Positions 11,479 through 22,229 of a DNA stretch of 64,000 nucleotides are shown here, one piece after another. The notes below the pieces were generated by a model. That model was not told the origin of the DNA. It did no database searches and saw nothing but the letters and a program-made list of their open reading frames with translations. Each line of letters opens with the position of its first letter. Position 1 is the stretch's first letter. The DNA comes from Chlorocebus sabaeus (Eukaryota; Chordata; Mammalia; Primates; Cercopithecidae), in contig NC_132927.1 of assembly GCF_047675955.1 (NCBI RefSeq), positions 63,717,702 to 63,781,701 of the forward strand, in the 5' to 3' direction. The translations under genes were made by a program, and so were the position numbers.

Positions 11479-13429
11479 CCTGGCTTGAGCAACAAGGTGC
11501 AGCTTTTCTACATGGGATATATGGAAAGGACTAGGTCAGAGTCTGGAGCAAAGAATCATGAACTCTGTTTTGGATATCACAGTTGTAAGAGGCATATTCA
11601 TCACCTAAGTTCAGATTTAGTGTCTAGCTTTTCCAGGATGGGACCTGAGGATGGTCTTGGAGCTGGAAAACTAGGAGTGAGCCATTGATATGGAGGGAAT
11701 GTCCATCCCATCTCAGCTTCCTACTCTCATTTCCCCAGAGCATTCAAGGATACTTCAACATTGATTTTGGTCAGGACTTAGGTTTTCTTCCTGTAAATAT
11801 AACAGTTACAAAATCCTTGGCCTTCTTGGGTCAGGTCCTGCCTAGTCATTGACAAAACCCTCTCCCTGGAGCCACGATCTGTGTCCTCTTCCAACCGAGT
11901 CACCTACCATATTCTAAGCTCTTTTAATGAAGTCTCTTTTTTTCCAGGTTTACCTCCAAGGACATAAAAAGCTGAAGCATTTTGGAAAAGTGATACCACT
12001 CAAATCATATTCCTAAAAGATGTTTAAATATTTTAATAAGTTCATCAACCTATGTCATTTCCTTCTCCTCCTCCTCCTCCTCTTTTGCTTCTTGCGTGGT
12101 TCTAATTATTATGAACAGGATATAATGGTTTATAAATAGTATTCAAGTTTCCTGGTTTTAGAACTTTTTGTAAAATAAGCACCAAAACCAAAACAGTATT
12201 TAATGACTCCATTAAAGAAGAAAGCATATCTTTTATAATTTCTTAACATTACGTACTTCTCAACATCATTAAGTCCCCCTCAAATGAAAAATAAACTAAA
12301 TTGTGTTAATGCATTGTAATGCCATTACTAAAATGCAGTGCACTTAAAAAAAAAAAAACAAACAAAAAGAAAACTAAAATTCCCAAATTAATGCTTTATA
12401 ATATTACAGTGATGTATACTATTTAATTAAGGCTATTGACCAGTTGATTATCAAAGATTTTTTTCCTTTTGATCTAATGATTGTTTGATATTTTTTCTAA
12501 TCCCATTACTAACTTGTCTCATCCATTAACCTATGTAAGTGGAGTATGAAAAATGCATTCATAAATTTAAGTTTTTTTTTTAATTGCGGCATGTGAAATC
12601 TACTTACTAAATTCACACTAATTCCACAAAGCATCGGGGCAATTTATAAAGAATCCATATGATAAAAAATATTATGATCAATGAGAATTTAATAAATTGC
12701 AGAAATTTTTCAGGGAAAGTAAAGATTTTCTGAGCATTATGTTTTAAAATAACTGCTTTATATGGAACTATATACATAAGACTGAGTGATATAATACTCA
12801 AAAAATACAGAATTGTAGTTTTTGCACATTGTAAGTAATAAAAAATGTCTATGCTAGATATGTATTATAACATAATACCCTTAAACATGCTTACTAAGCT
12901 GTCCTTTTAACACTTTAACTTCTATGGGGAAGGAAAGAAAGTCACACTAAGAATAATGTCTCTTGAATTATTACCGAAACAATGTCTCACATTGTGAGCA
13001 CATTCTTTTCATATATTTATCTCTGTCTCTCCTCTAAGCTGGAAATTTTAATATGTAGCCCAATTGTGTTGTATATTTTAAAGAACTTAAAAGCAATTAT
13101 ATAATTTCGATACATTTGTTTTTCTTTGCAATCCTACAGTTAGAAAAAGAATATTAATTTGCTCTTTGCCACCAAACTAAAGTGGAAATGACCCTGCTAA
13201 CTCTATTTCTGCAATGTTACTTAAAATAGCATTTAAAAACTCATTGATTTATATGCATTTCCATATTCCAATTTGAAATATTCACATAACAAAGCATACA
13301 CTGAGTGCCCATACGTAAAAACAAGTAAATCGTTTAAAATGTATTCCCTGAACCCACTGAGAATTCTTTCAAGCCCACATTATTCAAGAGAATGCATGCA
13401 GCTGTTTAAATCTATATCCTTATCGCTTT
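11479..13429. other. No gene or transposon assigned; TCC run inside
   Basis: Includes a small TCC repeat at 12063-12083 and an interrupted A run near 12346-12358. TTTTTTTCCAG at about 11938-11948 resembles a splice acceptor, but no donor, frame or partner exon accompanies it. Confidence 0.45.
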
Positions 13430-13530
13430 CTCCAGGATGGCAGGTCTATAGTCTTATTTACTACTGCATTAAGCACAGAGCCCAGAACCTAATAAGAGTT
13501 CAATAAATATATGTTGCATGGGTAATAACT
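13430..13530 (+). repeat. L2 3' end fragment
   Basis: GTCTTATTTACTACTGCATT, AAGCACAGAGCCCAGAACCT and GTTCAATAAATATATGTTG follow the order of the conserved L2 3' terminus. Confidence 0.65.
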
Positions 13531-13599
13531 AAATCAATGTTTAAAATTATCATGTGCTGATCAGTTTCTATATTAATGCAGGAACTGTCTTGAGATCTG

Positions 13600-13740
13600 T
13601 ATGAGTTTTTGACCATTGTCTCCTTCACTAGGCTGTAATGAGGGTCCTTGAGGACAGGTACCACATTTCATTTTCCTTTATATTCTCAGTGCTTTGTTAA
13701 TAGAAGTTAGTCAGTAACTATTTGTTAAGTGGATAGTGAT
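13600..13740 (+). repeat. Second L2 3' end fragment
   Basis: TCTCCTTCACTAGGCTGTAA, CTTGAGGACAGGTACCAC and CAGTAACTATTTGTTAAGTG match the L2 3' end again, in the same orientation as the copy 100 bases upstream. They may be separate insertions or a duplicated fossil. Confidence 0.6.
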
Positions 13741-14660
13741 TTTAAACAAATGTAGCTTACAAAATGACAGGCATAATCAACAGATTTGACAGAATAAAAA
13801 TGAGAAAAAAACAATGGTTGTGGCATCCCTAGATTTTATATGAAAGCTACACATGCATGTATTGTACATATATATGTCAATGTGTTTAACATATTACTAT
13901 TTTAATAAATGGATCTATAGGTCAGTATATTTACTAGTTTGTCCCCTGACTCTTTTGCCAAATAAGCAAGTTGGAATCAGGAATTTACTTGCCCTAATAG
14001 GTACCATTATGATTCTAAAAAACGTAAGTCAACTTTGCTACCTTATGCCATTGTATATCATCAAAAATGAACATTATTGTGTATCTGTATGCCCACATAG
14101 CATAACCATCTTGAGGAGAGGAGATGTTACCTTAGTCATTTGTGAAACTCCAGCTCCAAGTTTACAATACACCATGTATTTTACTAATAAGCCTTACAGA
14201 ATTTGGATTACTATAGAGCAATAATTCTCTTGGGAGTTGAATTGACGACTTGTTAACTATTGGAAAATACAATATTATGTGTTACTTGATTACACAAATA
14301 AAACCTGCTTACTAAGAAAGCAAAACTGGCACATGGATGTGTCAATTGCCTTAAACTGCCAGAGTCAATCTGCCAGTGTCGATCAAAGGTATCTACGTTG
14401 TACACATTCTTTGAGATATCAACTTTGCTTAGAGAATTTTCTCTTTGGGAAATAATGATTTGTGATTAGGTTTAGCTACAGATGTTTTCTGGTAGCATTA
14501 TTATAATAATAAATAACTGTAAATAACTGAACCCTAACATTGTATCATGATAAAAAAAAAACTAAGATAATATGCATAATGAAATAAAACTTCAATGCAT
14601 ATTATATTATAAATGAATATATATTTACATGAGTATATGCTCATGAAACATTAGACAAAA
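13741..14660. other. A/T-rich stretch, no gene
   Basis: The plus-strand frame at 13853-14224 is the longest here (123 codons), but it has no recognisable domain, and its composition follows the A/T-rich background. It is taken as chance. Confidence 0.4.
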
Positions 14661-14663
14661 AGG

Positions 14664-14667
14664 CCAC

Positions 14668-14702
<35 letters not shown>

Positions 14703-14710
14703 CACACACA
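14664..14710 (+). repeat. (CA)n microsatellite
   Basis: About 47 bases of CA repeats with one AA interruption, running into a short GAGAG tail. Expected to be length-polymorphic. Confidence 0.97.
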
Positions 14711-14944
14711 GAGAGTATACAGCATAATCTTATCCTACCAAATACAAAGTAATAAAAATATCTATAATAACATATGGAAAACTATTAAATAGTATTTGCC
14801 TCTAGCTGATTTTCTGTATTTAAAAATATTTCTACAATAAGTATATATTGTTATGTAATAAAATATGGTAATTTTAATGGTAAAATATGGCATGTTTTTA
14901 GAGAATACTGGGAGTATTTAGAAAAACACATAGAAGAAAATAAA

Positions 14945-15183
14945 AAGCCATAATATAGTTACCCAGAGATAAACACTGTAACATTTCATACACATTCTTC
15001 CAGACTTTCTGTTGTTTAACATATTTTTAACATAATTGAAATTACACTGTAGGCTAGATGATCTCTAGTTTGTAAACATTATAACTTGATCAATGCCCCA
15101 GAGTGTTTTTTTACAATACAGTTTTTACTGAATGCATAGTATTTCATCATATCATTTCATAAATCTTTAAGTAATATTACTTA
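14945..15183 (-). mobile_element. Old L1 ORF2 3' region, left half
   Basis: On the plus strand this reads as an antisense L1M-type segment: CACATTCTTCCAGACTTTCT, then TTGAAATTACACTGTAGG, then GAATGCATAGTATTTCATCA, the reverse complement of the end of L1 ORF2. The match stops abruptly near 15180, where a gag-like fragment begins, and resumes about 565 bases later. Too decayed to encode anything. Confidence 0.65.
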
Positions 15184-15747
15184 AAGAAGATCCATTGCAG
15201 GAGATGGCGCCAGTGATCCCAGTGGTGCCCTCCCCTTACCAGGGAGAGAGGCTCCCCACTCTTGAGCCCACAGTGCTTGCGCCTCCACAAGACAAACATA
15301 TCCCTAGGCCACCCAGAGTAGATAAGAGAGGAGGTGAAGCCTCGGGAGAAACCCCTCCCATGGCAGCTCATTTACAACCCAAAACTGGGATACAAATGCC
15401 CCTGAGAGAGCAGCAGTATACTGTGATAGATGAGGATGGTCACATGGTGGAGAGGCTTGTTTTTGTGTATCAGCCCTTCACCTCTGCCAACCTTCTCAAC
15501 TGGAAAAACAATACGCCGTCCTATACTGAAAAGCCACAAGCTCTAACTGATTTGCTCCAAACTATTATCCAGACCCATAACCCCACTTGAGCTGATTGCC
15601 ACCAGTTGCTCATGTTCCTCTTTAACACAGATGAAAGGCGGAGAGTGCTTCAAGCAGCAACTAAGTGACTATAGGAACATGCACCACTGATTACCAAAAC
15701 TCCCAAGAGTATGGACCCAGTTACACTGGGTGCAATGGATACTTTAG
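15184..15747 (+). pseudogene. Isolated gammaretrovirus-like ERV gag fragment
   Basis: Translation in the frame running from TTG at 15195 (first ATG 15204) to the TGA at 15588-15590 shows a proline-rich stretch, then a segment that aligns by eye with the start of gammaretroviral (class I ERV) capsid: a basic-residue-plus-glutamate motif, then residues such as FTSANLLNWKNN and EKPQALTDLL. The TGA sits where a conserved tryptophan normally stands. After it the same frame stays capsid-like (DCHQLL) until stops at 15666 and 15672, and weak similarity fades near 15740. No LTR, pol, env or A tail is present, and antisense L1 sequence flanks it on both sides. It is a dead gag remnant of roughly 560 bp, not a provirus. 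Its GC content is higher than the flanks. ERV family not determined. Confidence 0.8.
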
Positions 15748-15990
15748 GATTGGATATTTGTATTGCTTCCAGGTTTCCACCATCATAAATAACATTAAAA
15801 CGAGCCTGCTTATAGATTTGTTTCTCTGGCTGGTATTTTCTCAAAGTAAGTGTCCAGAAGAGGTTTTGCTAGGTTAAACAATCAACACATTTTAAGGCCT
15901 CCGATAGATATTACCAAATCACTTAACAGAAAGCTTTCAGTGAGCACAAGAGAATGCCTGATCTTCTGCATTGCAAAAAAAAAAAAATCC
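15748..15990 (-). mobile_element. Old L1 ORF2 3' region, right half
   Basis: TTGGATATTTGTATTGCTTC, CATCATAAATAACATTAAAA and AGAGGTTTTGCTAGGTTAAA continue the antisense L1 interrupted at 15183, in the correct order and orientation. Together with 14945-15183 it forms one L1M-type fossil split by the gag-like fragment. Confidence 0.6.
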
Positions 15991-16129
15991 TAAAAATTAT
16001 TTCAATGAACATAACGATTAACTTGATTTAAAAGATATAAATTTAATGAGGCTTCCACCCATTTCATGTCTGGAATCACTGTCAGAAATTTTAAGTATTT
16101 CTTGAGTAATTTTCCTTGCAAATCTATGC

Positions 16130-16390
16130 CTATATTTATGTATGTACTCACAATAGTATATACTATTACATAGGTGTGCCTGTGTTCTTTTTAATAAGAA
16201 ATAAGCATGACATCTCCTGTTTGAATTTTTTCACTTAATAGTATATGTTGCCTATCTGTCTATGTCAATGTCAGCATATATATCTATTTCATTCTTTTTA
16301 ATGGCTTTTTAATGTTGCATAGTATATAAATGTTTTATGCTACAAAGCATTTCATAAGATTTGCCTACTAAAAATAGCAAAACTGGTGCA
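16130..16390 (-). mobile_element. Second antisense L1 ORF2-end fossil
   Basis: TTTTTCACTTAATAGTATAT, CTTTTTAATGGCTTTTTAAT and GCATAGTATATAAATG repeat the motifs seen at 15060-15150, so this is another copy of the same L1 segment in the same orientation, about 1.1 kb away. Confidence 0.5.
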
Positions 16391-16486
16391 TAATTTAACA
16401 TTTTCTTATTTAACATTTTCTTATATTTAAGCATTCAAGATGATGGACATAATTTAACATTTTCTTATTTTTGAGCATTCAAGATG
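16390..16486. repeat. Imperfect local tandem duplication
   Basis: CATAATTTAACATTTTCTTA occurs at about 16391 and about 16448, each followed by a TTTAAGCATTCAAGATG or TTTGAGCATTCAAGATG end. The first copy carries an extra internal TTAACATTTTCTTAT, itself a small duplication. Confidence 0.85.
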
Positions 16487-17464
16487 CTTCTAGAAATCAT
16501 TATTTTTAAAAGTTTTAAAATATAATATACAAAAAAGGAGGGGCCTAATTAATTTACTTGATTTCGCATTAGAATGTGTTCATCTTTGTTTGTCATCCGC
16601 CTTCTTTTTTTATGTTAATTACATGTCTTTATAGGTAACGTAACGATTTTTACTGTTATTCTTTTTCTTGATTTTTATGAACTCACCCAATATTTAGAAT
16701 AACATTTTGCCATGCAGCTAAAATATATTTTGTCATTCATCTTCTTTGTTTTTATTTTAATGTATATTTTGAATTTTTATTTGGCTAGATATAGCAATCT
16801 CTTTCACTCAAATTTTATCATTTGTATTATACTCACAAAGATCCAAAAGCTTATATGATCTTCCATATTTTCTTGAAGTTCTATTATAAATTATTTAAAC
16901 AATTAAATTTTATTGCAATGCCATTTTTCTGGACTTCCCATATCATCATATAGCATTAGCTTCAATGTTACAGTGTCACATCAATGAAAAGAAATGGTAG
17001 ATTTCACCCTATAATCGAGACCAAAGAGATGGTGCCATCTTTCTGTATGCATTGAGGAGACTTCCCCTCATCTGCTCTTCATTGCTGATGCTAAAATAAA
17101 AAAAAAAAAAGTGACTACAGTCATTGAAAGGGTCATGTAATTTTTAATGGGGTAGCCTAGAGTCATGTCTAAATGCCAGCTGAAGTAATTACATTCTGCT
17201 TATAAGGAGTAGCAGTATAATTTCAATTAGAATAGTACCAAATGGACTCATATAAACCTGGGGGTTTGAAATCCACTCAGGTCACCAGAAGATAAATGAG
17301 ACATGTGACTGGAGATATGCCCAGAGGTAAAATTAATTTTTAGGCTGTTTCTGATGGCTAAGAGTCAATGGCCTATTTCCAAGACAGACAGGTGTGGACA
17401 AGAAGGGAAGTGGTGGGGGAAGGGAGAAGGAGTGGTAGACTATCAAAAATATAACAGTAACACT
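16487..17464. other. A/T-rich sequence, no gene
   Basis: Strongly A/T-rich with an interrupted A run near 17095-17110. No frame or repeat assigned with confidence. Confidence 0.45.
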
Positions 17465-17665
17465 GAGGACTACTCCATGTCAAATCATTGAGTACCCATA
17501 ACAACCCATGAGGTAAGTACTATTCTACTATCCTTATATTACAGATTTAAAAAAGGAGACAATTGAGTGATCAGAAAGATGAAGTGATTACCCAAACAAC
17601 ATAGTTATGAAGAGGGGGAAGGTGGCATTGGATCCCAGGCATTCTGGCTCCCGGGACTGTCACTC
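17465..17665 (-). repeat. MIR SINE
   Basis: CCATGAGGTAAGTACTATTC, TATTACAGATTTAAAAAAGG, AAGTGATTACCCAAACAACA and TTGGATCCCAGGCATTCTGG follow the reverse-complement MIR landmarks. Confidence 0.7.
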
Positions 17666-17879
17666 TCCTCTGATCCATATTGTCGCCAAAGTCCCACTTG
17701 TCCTCATCCTCCTGAAAAGCATCGTCCTAAAGAAGTGTGCGGTAGTTGGTCCATAATTTTACAATCGACTCCTTGTTTGCTGTATTTTACACTCAAAAAT
17801 TAAGTGAGCTATTCATAAAGGGCTTAAAACAATCCTTGACACTAAGTAAGCAACACCTGAATTTTAGTAATGAATAAAA

Positions 17880-18020
17880 TAAATCAGTTCAATATTTATT
17901 CAATGCTTATTATGTTGCAAGCACTCTGCCAGGTATTGGAAACACAACATTGAGCACAAGAGACTAAGCCACTATTCCTTTTAACCCATAGTTGAATAGA
18001 GAGAAAAATGTACATGTAAA
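17880..18020 (+). repeat. L2 LINE fragment
   Basis: CAATATTTATTCAATGCTTA, TTGCAAGCACTCTGCCAGG and TGGAAACACAACATTGAGC resemble the L2-associated block with a decayed CTATGTGCCAGGCAC motif. Confidence 0.55.
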
Positions 18021-18345
18021 GTAAAATTTCACAATTATTTCATAACTCTTGTGAAAATTGCCATATAAATAAATGCAATGTATCTTGAAGGCATATGGCA
18101 GAGAGACCCAACCAAGCGTACAAGCTCACACAAGATCCAAAGGCACTGAGAATTGATCTAAGAACGAAGAGATGATACAGAGGCAGGCAAAAAGAGAGCT
18201 GGGTGAGAGCCTTCTAGGTAGACGGAAACTCAAGATACAGAGGCCCCAAGGCAGAATGGCAATTGGCAAACTGGAATATCCAGAAATAGGACTACTGTGT
18301 TTAGTTTTTATTAAACAAAAGTAAGGGAGACATCCAAGAAAGTTT

Positions 18346-19345
18346 CAGATGAGACCTCTACTCTCCCCAAGGCCTCTCTCTGCACCTACCTCCGCTTTTG
18401 TTTCAGCTCACTTCTCCACCATACCAAATGTTGTGGACAAGTCACGGCCTTTTTCATCGGTCTTCCTTGACAATGATCTTTCCTGGTGCTGTAGGTGGAG
18501 TTCTGACCACACCTTCTCCTCTCCTGTTAAAAGCTGCATAGCTCAAACTTCCAGTCTTACCCTCTTTCTCTTATGCTATGTACATTACCCAGGTGAGCTC
18601 ATCTGCTGTTATACCTTTACTGCATCTGCTTCCTGGTGACTCCCAAATCTGCTCATACAGTTTGATTTCTGCACCGAATTCAAAAGCTCCCTACTGAACA
18701 GCATCATCTGCGTGTCTTTGTAGCCTCTCATCTTCAACATGTCCACACCTGAACTCCTTTATTCTGTGCCAGGCCTTCTTCTCTGTTTCAATTTTTAGTT
18801 CACAGTATCTCTTTTTATCCAGTTTTTCCAGACAGAGTCCTAGGAATCATCCCTTACTTCTCCTCTTCTGAATGTTTAATCAGTCACTAAACACCATTGC
18901 ATCTACCTTCTTACCATCTCCTGAATCTCTTCACTTACATCTGTGTCCCTTACTTCAGGTCCTCTCTTTATCACCGGTATTCATGTATTAGTCATCTAAA
19001 TGCTTTCCTTGTCACCAGCCTTGGTTCTCAGGATCCATCTCTCATAACACTACCAGAGTGATCTTTTAGGTCTAAAATATGTTCGCATCCCTCTCTTGTT
19101 TCAAATTATTTTATGATTCCATTGCCTGCAAAATCAAATCAGAACACAAGGCCTTCATGATGGGAGTCCCATGTTTAACTCTCCATCCACATTCCTGGCC
19201 ACTCTTCCCCTTTATGTCAACTGTCTTTTCAATCAGAACTGTGTGTTGCTTCTGGAGCCAAGCATGATCTTCTTCCTCTTCAAGTCTTCTGGAAATGCTT
19301 CTCTCTTTCCTTCCTCTCAATATTTATCAGGCTAATCTTTGCCCT
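18346..19345 (+). repeat. L2 LINE, about 1 kb 3' portion
   Basis: A pyrimidine-rich stretch without large insertions that contains, in L2 order, TCAGTCACTAAACACCATTG, a CCATCTCCTGAATCTCTTC block, CCAGAGTGATCTTTTAGGTC, TGCCTGCAAAATCAAATCAG, ACAAGGCCTTCATGATGGGA and TCTGGAAATGCTTCTCTC. These correspond to the last part of L2 ORF2 and the 3' UTR. The frame is broken, so it is a fossil. The short frames at 18349-18639 and 19079-19267 fall inside it and are not genes. Confidence 0.75.
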
Positions 19346-19724
19346 CTCAATAAACCCAATGTGAGCCAATCTGGGAGCAGAACTTCATACTTCACTTGAT
19401 TAACATACATCTAACTCCACTCTAACAGGGGTACCATGATGACATCTTGGGTCCCCAAGTATCAAAGTCAACTAAGACCCATATGCAACAGTAATAGAGT
19501 GACTGGGTGTTCCCTTTACCCAAGTATACCAATAAAGGTATTCATAGTTGTCCTTGGGTCAGAAACATTATTATGAGAAATCATTACTATATACTTGTCA
19601 TTATATTGCAGGATTTTTTCTCATAGATACTGACCTCTCCTTCTGTCAGTGGGTTGTGAGCCAGAAAGCTGTCTTAAGTCCAGAGACCGGAAAAGTGTGA
19701 AATACATTATATAGTTTCTCTACG
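19346..19724. other. Unassigned spacer
   Basis: Single-copy-looking sequence between the L2 and the target site of the Alu at 19735. Nothing recognised. Confidence 0.4.
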
Positions 19725-19734
19725 TGCATTACCT

Positions 19735-20046
19735 TATTTATTTTATTAATTTATTTATTTATTTATTTTTGAGACAGAGTCTCTTTTGTCCAGACTGGAG
19801 TGCAATGGAGCCATCGCAGTTCCCTGCAACCTCCACCTCGCGGGTTCAAGCAATTCTCCCTCTCTTATCCTCCCAAGTAACTGGGATTACAGGTGCTAGC
19901 CACCACACCCAGCTTTGTATATTTAGTAGAGATGGGGCTTCACTATGTTGGCCAGGCTGGTCTCAAACTACTGACCTCAAGTGATCCACCCACCTTGGCC
20001 TCCCAAAGTGCTGGGATTATAGGCATGAGCCACTGCACCCGGCCCA
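19735..20046 (-). mobile_element. AluS-type SINE
   Basis: Reverse-complement Alu from a TTTA-repeat tail (19736-19770, derived from the A tail) to CTGCACCCGGCCC. Near-perfect direct repeat TGCATTACCT at 19725-19734 and TGCATTATCT at 20047-20056 (9 of 10) is the likely target-site duplication. AluS-like diagnostic GACCTCAAGTGATCCACC in the antisense strand. Confidence 0.93.
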
Positions 20047-20299
20047 TGCATTATCTGTAATACTTCAAAATATAGATGGTATTATGCACATACATGTTAC
20101 AAATTAGAAAATCAAGGCTCAAGAAAGTTACATAATTAGCCCATGCAGTGCAATTTATAAGTATCAGAGACACTATTGGAAGGAAGGTCACTTCACGGGA
20201 CAGTTTATTTTCTTTCCACCCCATCCAGTGTAGGCTCAATACAAACAGCATAAGAGAATGGTCTCACTGGAAAATAGTTTTACATCTGAAAGTAAATTG

Positions 20300-20465
20300 T
20301 GTTTCTGTGGAACAGTTTTCTCACTCATAAAATATCAAGAATGATAGTACATATGTGATAGAGCTGTTGGGAGGATTAAATGATGTAAAGTAGATAGAGG
20401 GCTTAGCAAGATAGTGAGATGTAACAAGCACTAATTAAATACTAGCTATCATCAATGTTGTTATT
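20300..20465 (+). repeat. MIR SINE
   Basis: ACAGTTTTCTCACTCATAAA, GTTGGGAGGATTAAATGATG, GCTTAGCAAGATAGTGAGA and AAATACTAGCTATCATCA are decayed MIR landmarks in correct order. Confidence 0.65.
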
Positions 20466-20499
20466 ATCATTATTAATAAGAATTGGACAAACTATAAAG

Positions 20500-20640
20500 C
20501 AACTGACATGATACCCAGCACAAAATTATTAGCTATTACTTTTATAGTTAATATTTTTATTAGCTATATTATTAGCTTATGCTATTAGTTATATTAGTTT
20601 AATATGACCATTAATAATACAATAATTATTAATCTTTGTG
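20500..20640. repeat. A/T-rich low-complexity tract
   Basis: Repeated TTATTAGCTAT and TTAGTTATATTAG variants in a nearly pure A/T context suggest slippage amplification of a short seed. Confidence 0.6.
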
Positions 20641-22034
20641 AAACATGTATAGTCCATTAATTTAGCACCTCTCTTATAGTAAGTTTTCCAAAAATGTTAA
20701 TGTTTAATGGTGCTTCATGGTATATGATCATTGCATATATGTTGTGGAAACCTGAAAATGTTTCTAAGCAAACCTACATTGTACTTTACAATGCCTTTAT
20801 TGTGAGAAAATTGTTACCATGTTGATGTAAAAACCCTTGATAATACTCTCAGTTGTAGTGGCAACTTTGGATATCTATGCACATTTAGTCAAATTATTAT
20901 AGAGCTTTATTGAAGTCCCTAAGCTGGGACCAGTCCAACTCACCACCCCACTTCACTGACTTTATCTGAAATGCAAATGTAACAACACCCTTCTGGCTCC
21001 AAATTTTGGGAGGAGCTTTATTCTAAGTAGTTAAATGGGACTATCTCAGCAATGACGGTCTTCTGCATTTCAATCAAAATTAACAATAGGCATGTCATAG
21101 TTTGCGACTTCACATGTTGGCAGACCTTCTTTTTAGTTTAAAAGAGAAAGAAACATATCATCTTCTTGTAAGCACCAGTAAGATGAAGAATTTACCTTAA
21201 TCTTGAACCTCACATCCATATTAGCCTTCCTTCTGCGTGACACTACAGTCTGTAAGAGTGAAGATCATCCCATCAGAATTATTAGTTTAGCATAATTTTC
21301 ATAACAGATTCCCAGGTAACAGCGAAGAACAACCCAAGTATAATAGCAAAGAATGCTTTTGTTCAATTTCTACCTAGAATGTAGAAATACACACACCCAT
21401 ATTACCATTGTTTCCACCTCAACAGTTAGAAGCCAGACCACGCACAAAATTACTGCTTTTCTTGAGTCCACTGGGACCTGAGATTTGAAAGAGGAAAATG
21501 AGCAGAATTCCAAAGGGTCAGCTCCTCTGAGGAGTGAAGACAGAAAAACAAACTCCTTACCTTTGATGGAACATGGGAGGAAGAAGCTGGTGCCATAGAC
21601 TCAGAGAAGAAAGAAATCTGCTCAAATGTTCAAATAATTCTTAAAGGCTGAATGTGGGCTATCACATCAGTTAAGAAAGACTAGAAACTCTGACATGAAG
21701 AAATTTATAGGCACTGACAAGCTCTTTTTCACAAGCTCACCTAAAAAATAAAACTCCTATGAAAGATGAAGGGATTGCAGGGAGGGCAGGAGACTGAAGA
21801 CAGTCCCCCTCAGTGATGCAGGTGAGCTGGTGGAAATCAGCTGCTGCTGGGGTGGGGCACAAAGCCTCGCCCACTGCTCAGGACTCTTCTGTCATATGAG
21901 GCACCCACCTCAAACTGTTGATTTGTGGGAGAGTACAGGAAATACTCAAGCCACAGGGACTTAGGCAAAAAACAAATACTTCTGATAGGACGATAAGAAC
22001 ATCAGTTACATTGAATTAGCCACCCCCCTCCCCC
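20641..22034. other. No gene or confident repeat seen
   Basis: Moderately complex sequence. The portion 21775-21960 is richer in GC than its surroundings, but I could not link it to a gene or a named repeat. Confidence 0.4.
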
Positions 22035-22160
22035 ATAGCCTCTTCTCAACTAATTACATCTGCAATGACCTTATTTCCAATTAAGGTTTCATTCTGTGAT
22101 GCTGGGGGTTACCAGTACCAATTTTGAACGGGACACAATTCAACATCTAATAAAGTGGCA
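22035..22160 (-). repeat. MaLR/MLT-type LTR fragment
   Basis: CTCAACTAATTACATCTGCA, CTTATTTCCAATTAAGG and GGACACAATTCAACATCTAA are the antisense landmarks of the start of the same LTR-type family seen complete at 1962-2344. Confidence 0.6.
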
Positions 22161-22229
22161 GCAGAAATGCTGAGAAAGCCCTACTTTTAAGGCCCGGAGA
22201 CATGGAGTCTTTCTAGTACTGAGGCTGGA

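Noticed and set aside
11938..11950. TTTTTTTCCAG splice-acceptor-like site
   Set aside because: Pyrimidine runs followed by AG are common by chance, and there is no paired donor, open frame or conservation evidence.
13853..14224. Frame of 123 codons in A/T-rich DNA
   Set aside because: Codon composition follows the background and no domain or homologue is recognisable.
16130..16390. Possible direct repeats of a CRISPR-like kind in the A/T-rich area
   Set aside because: Only two imperfect units, in a primate genome with Alu and L1 elements; local slippage explains them.
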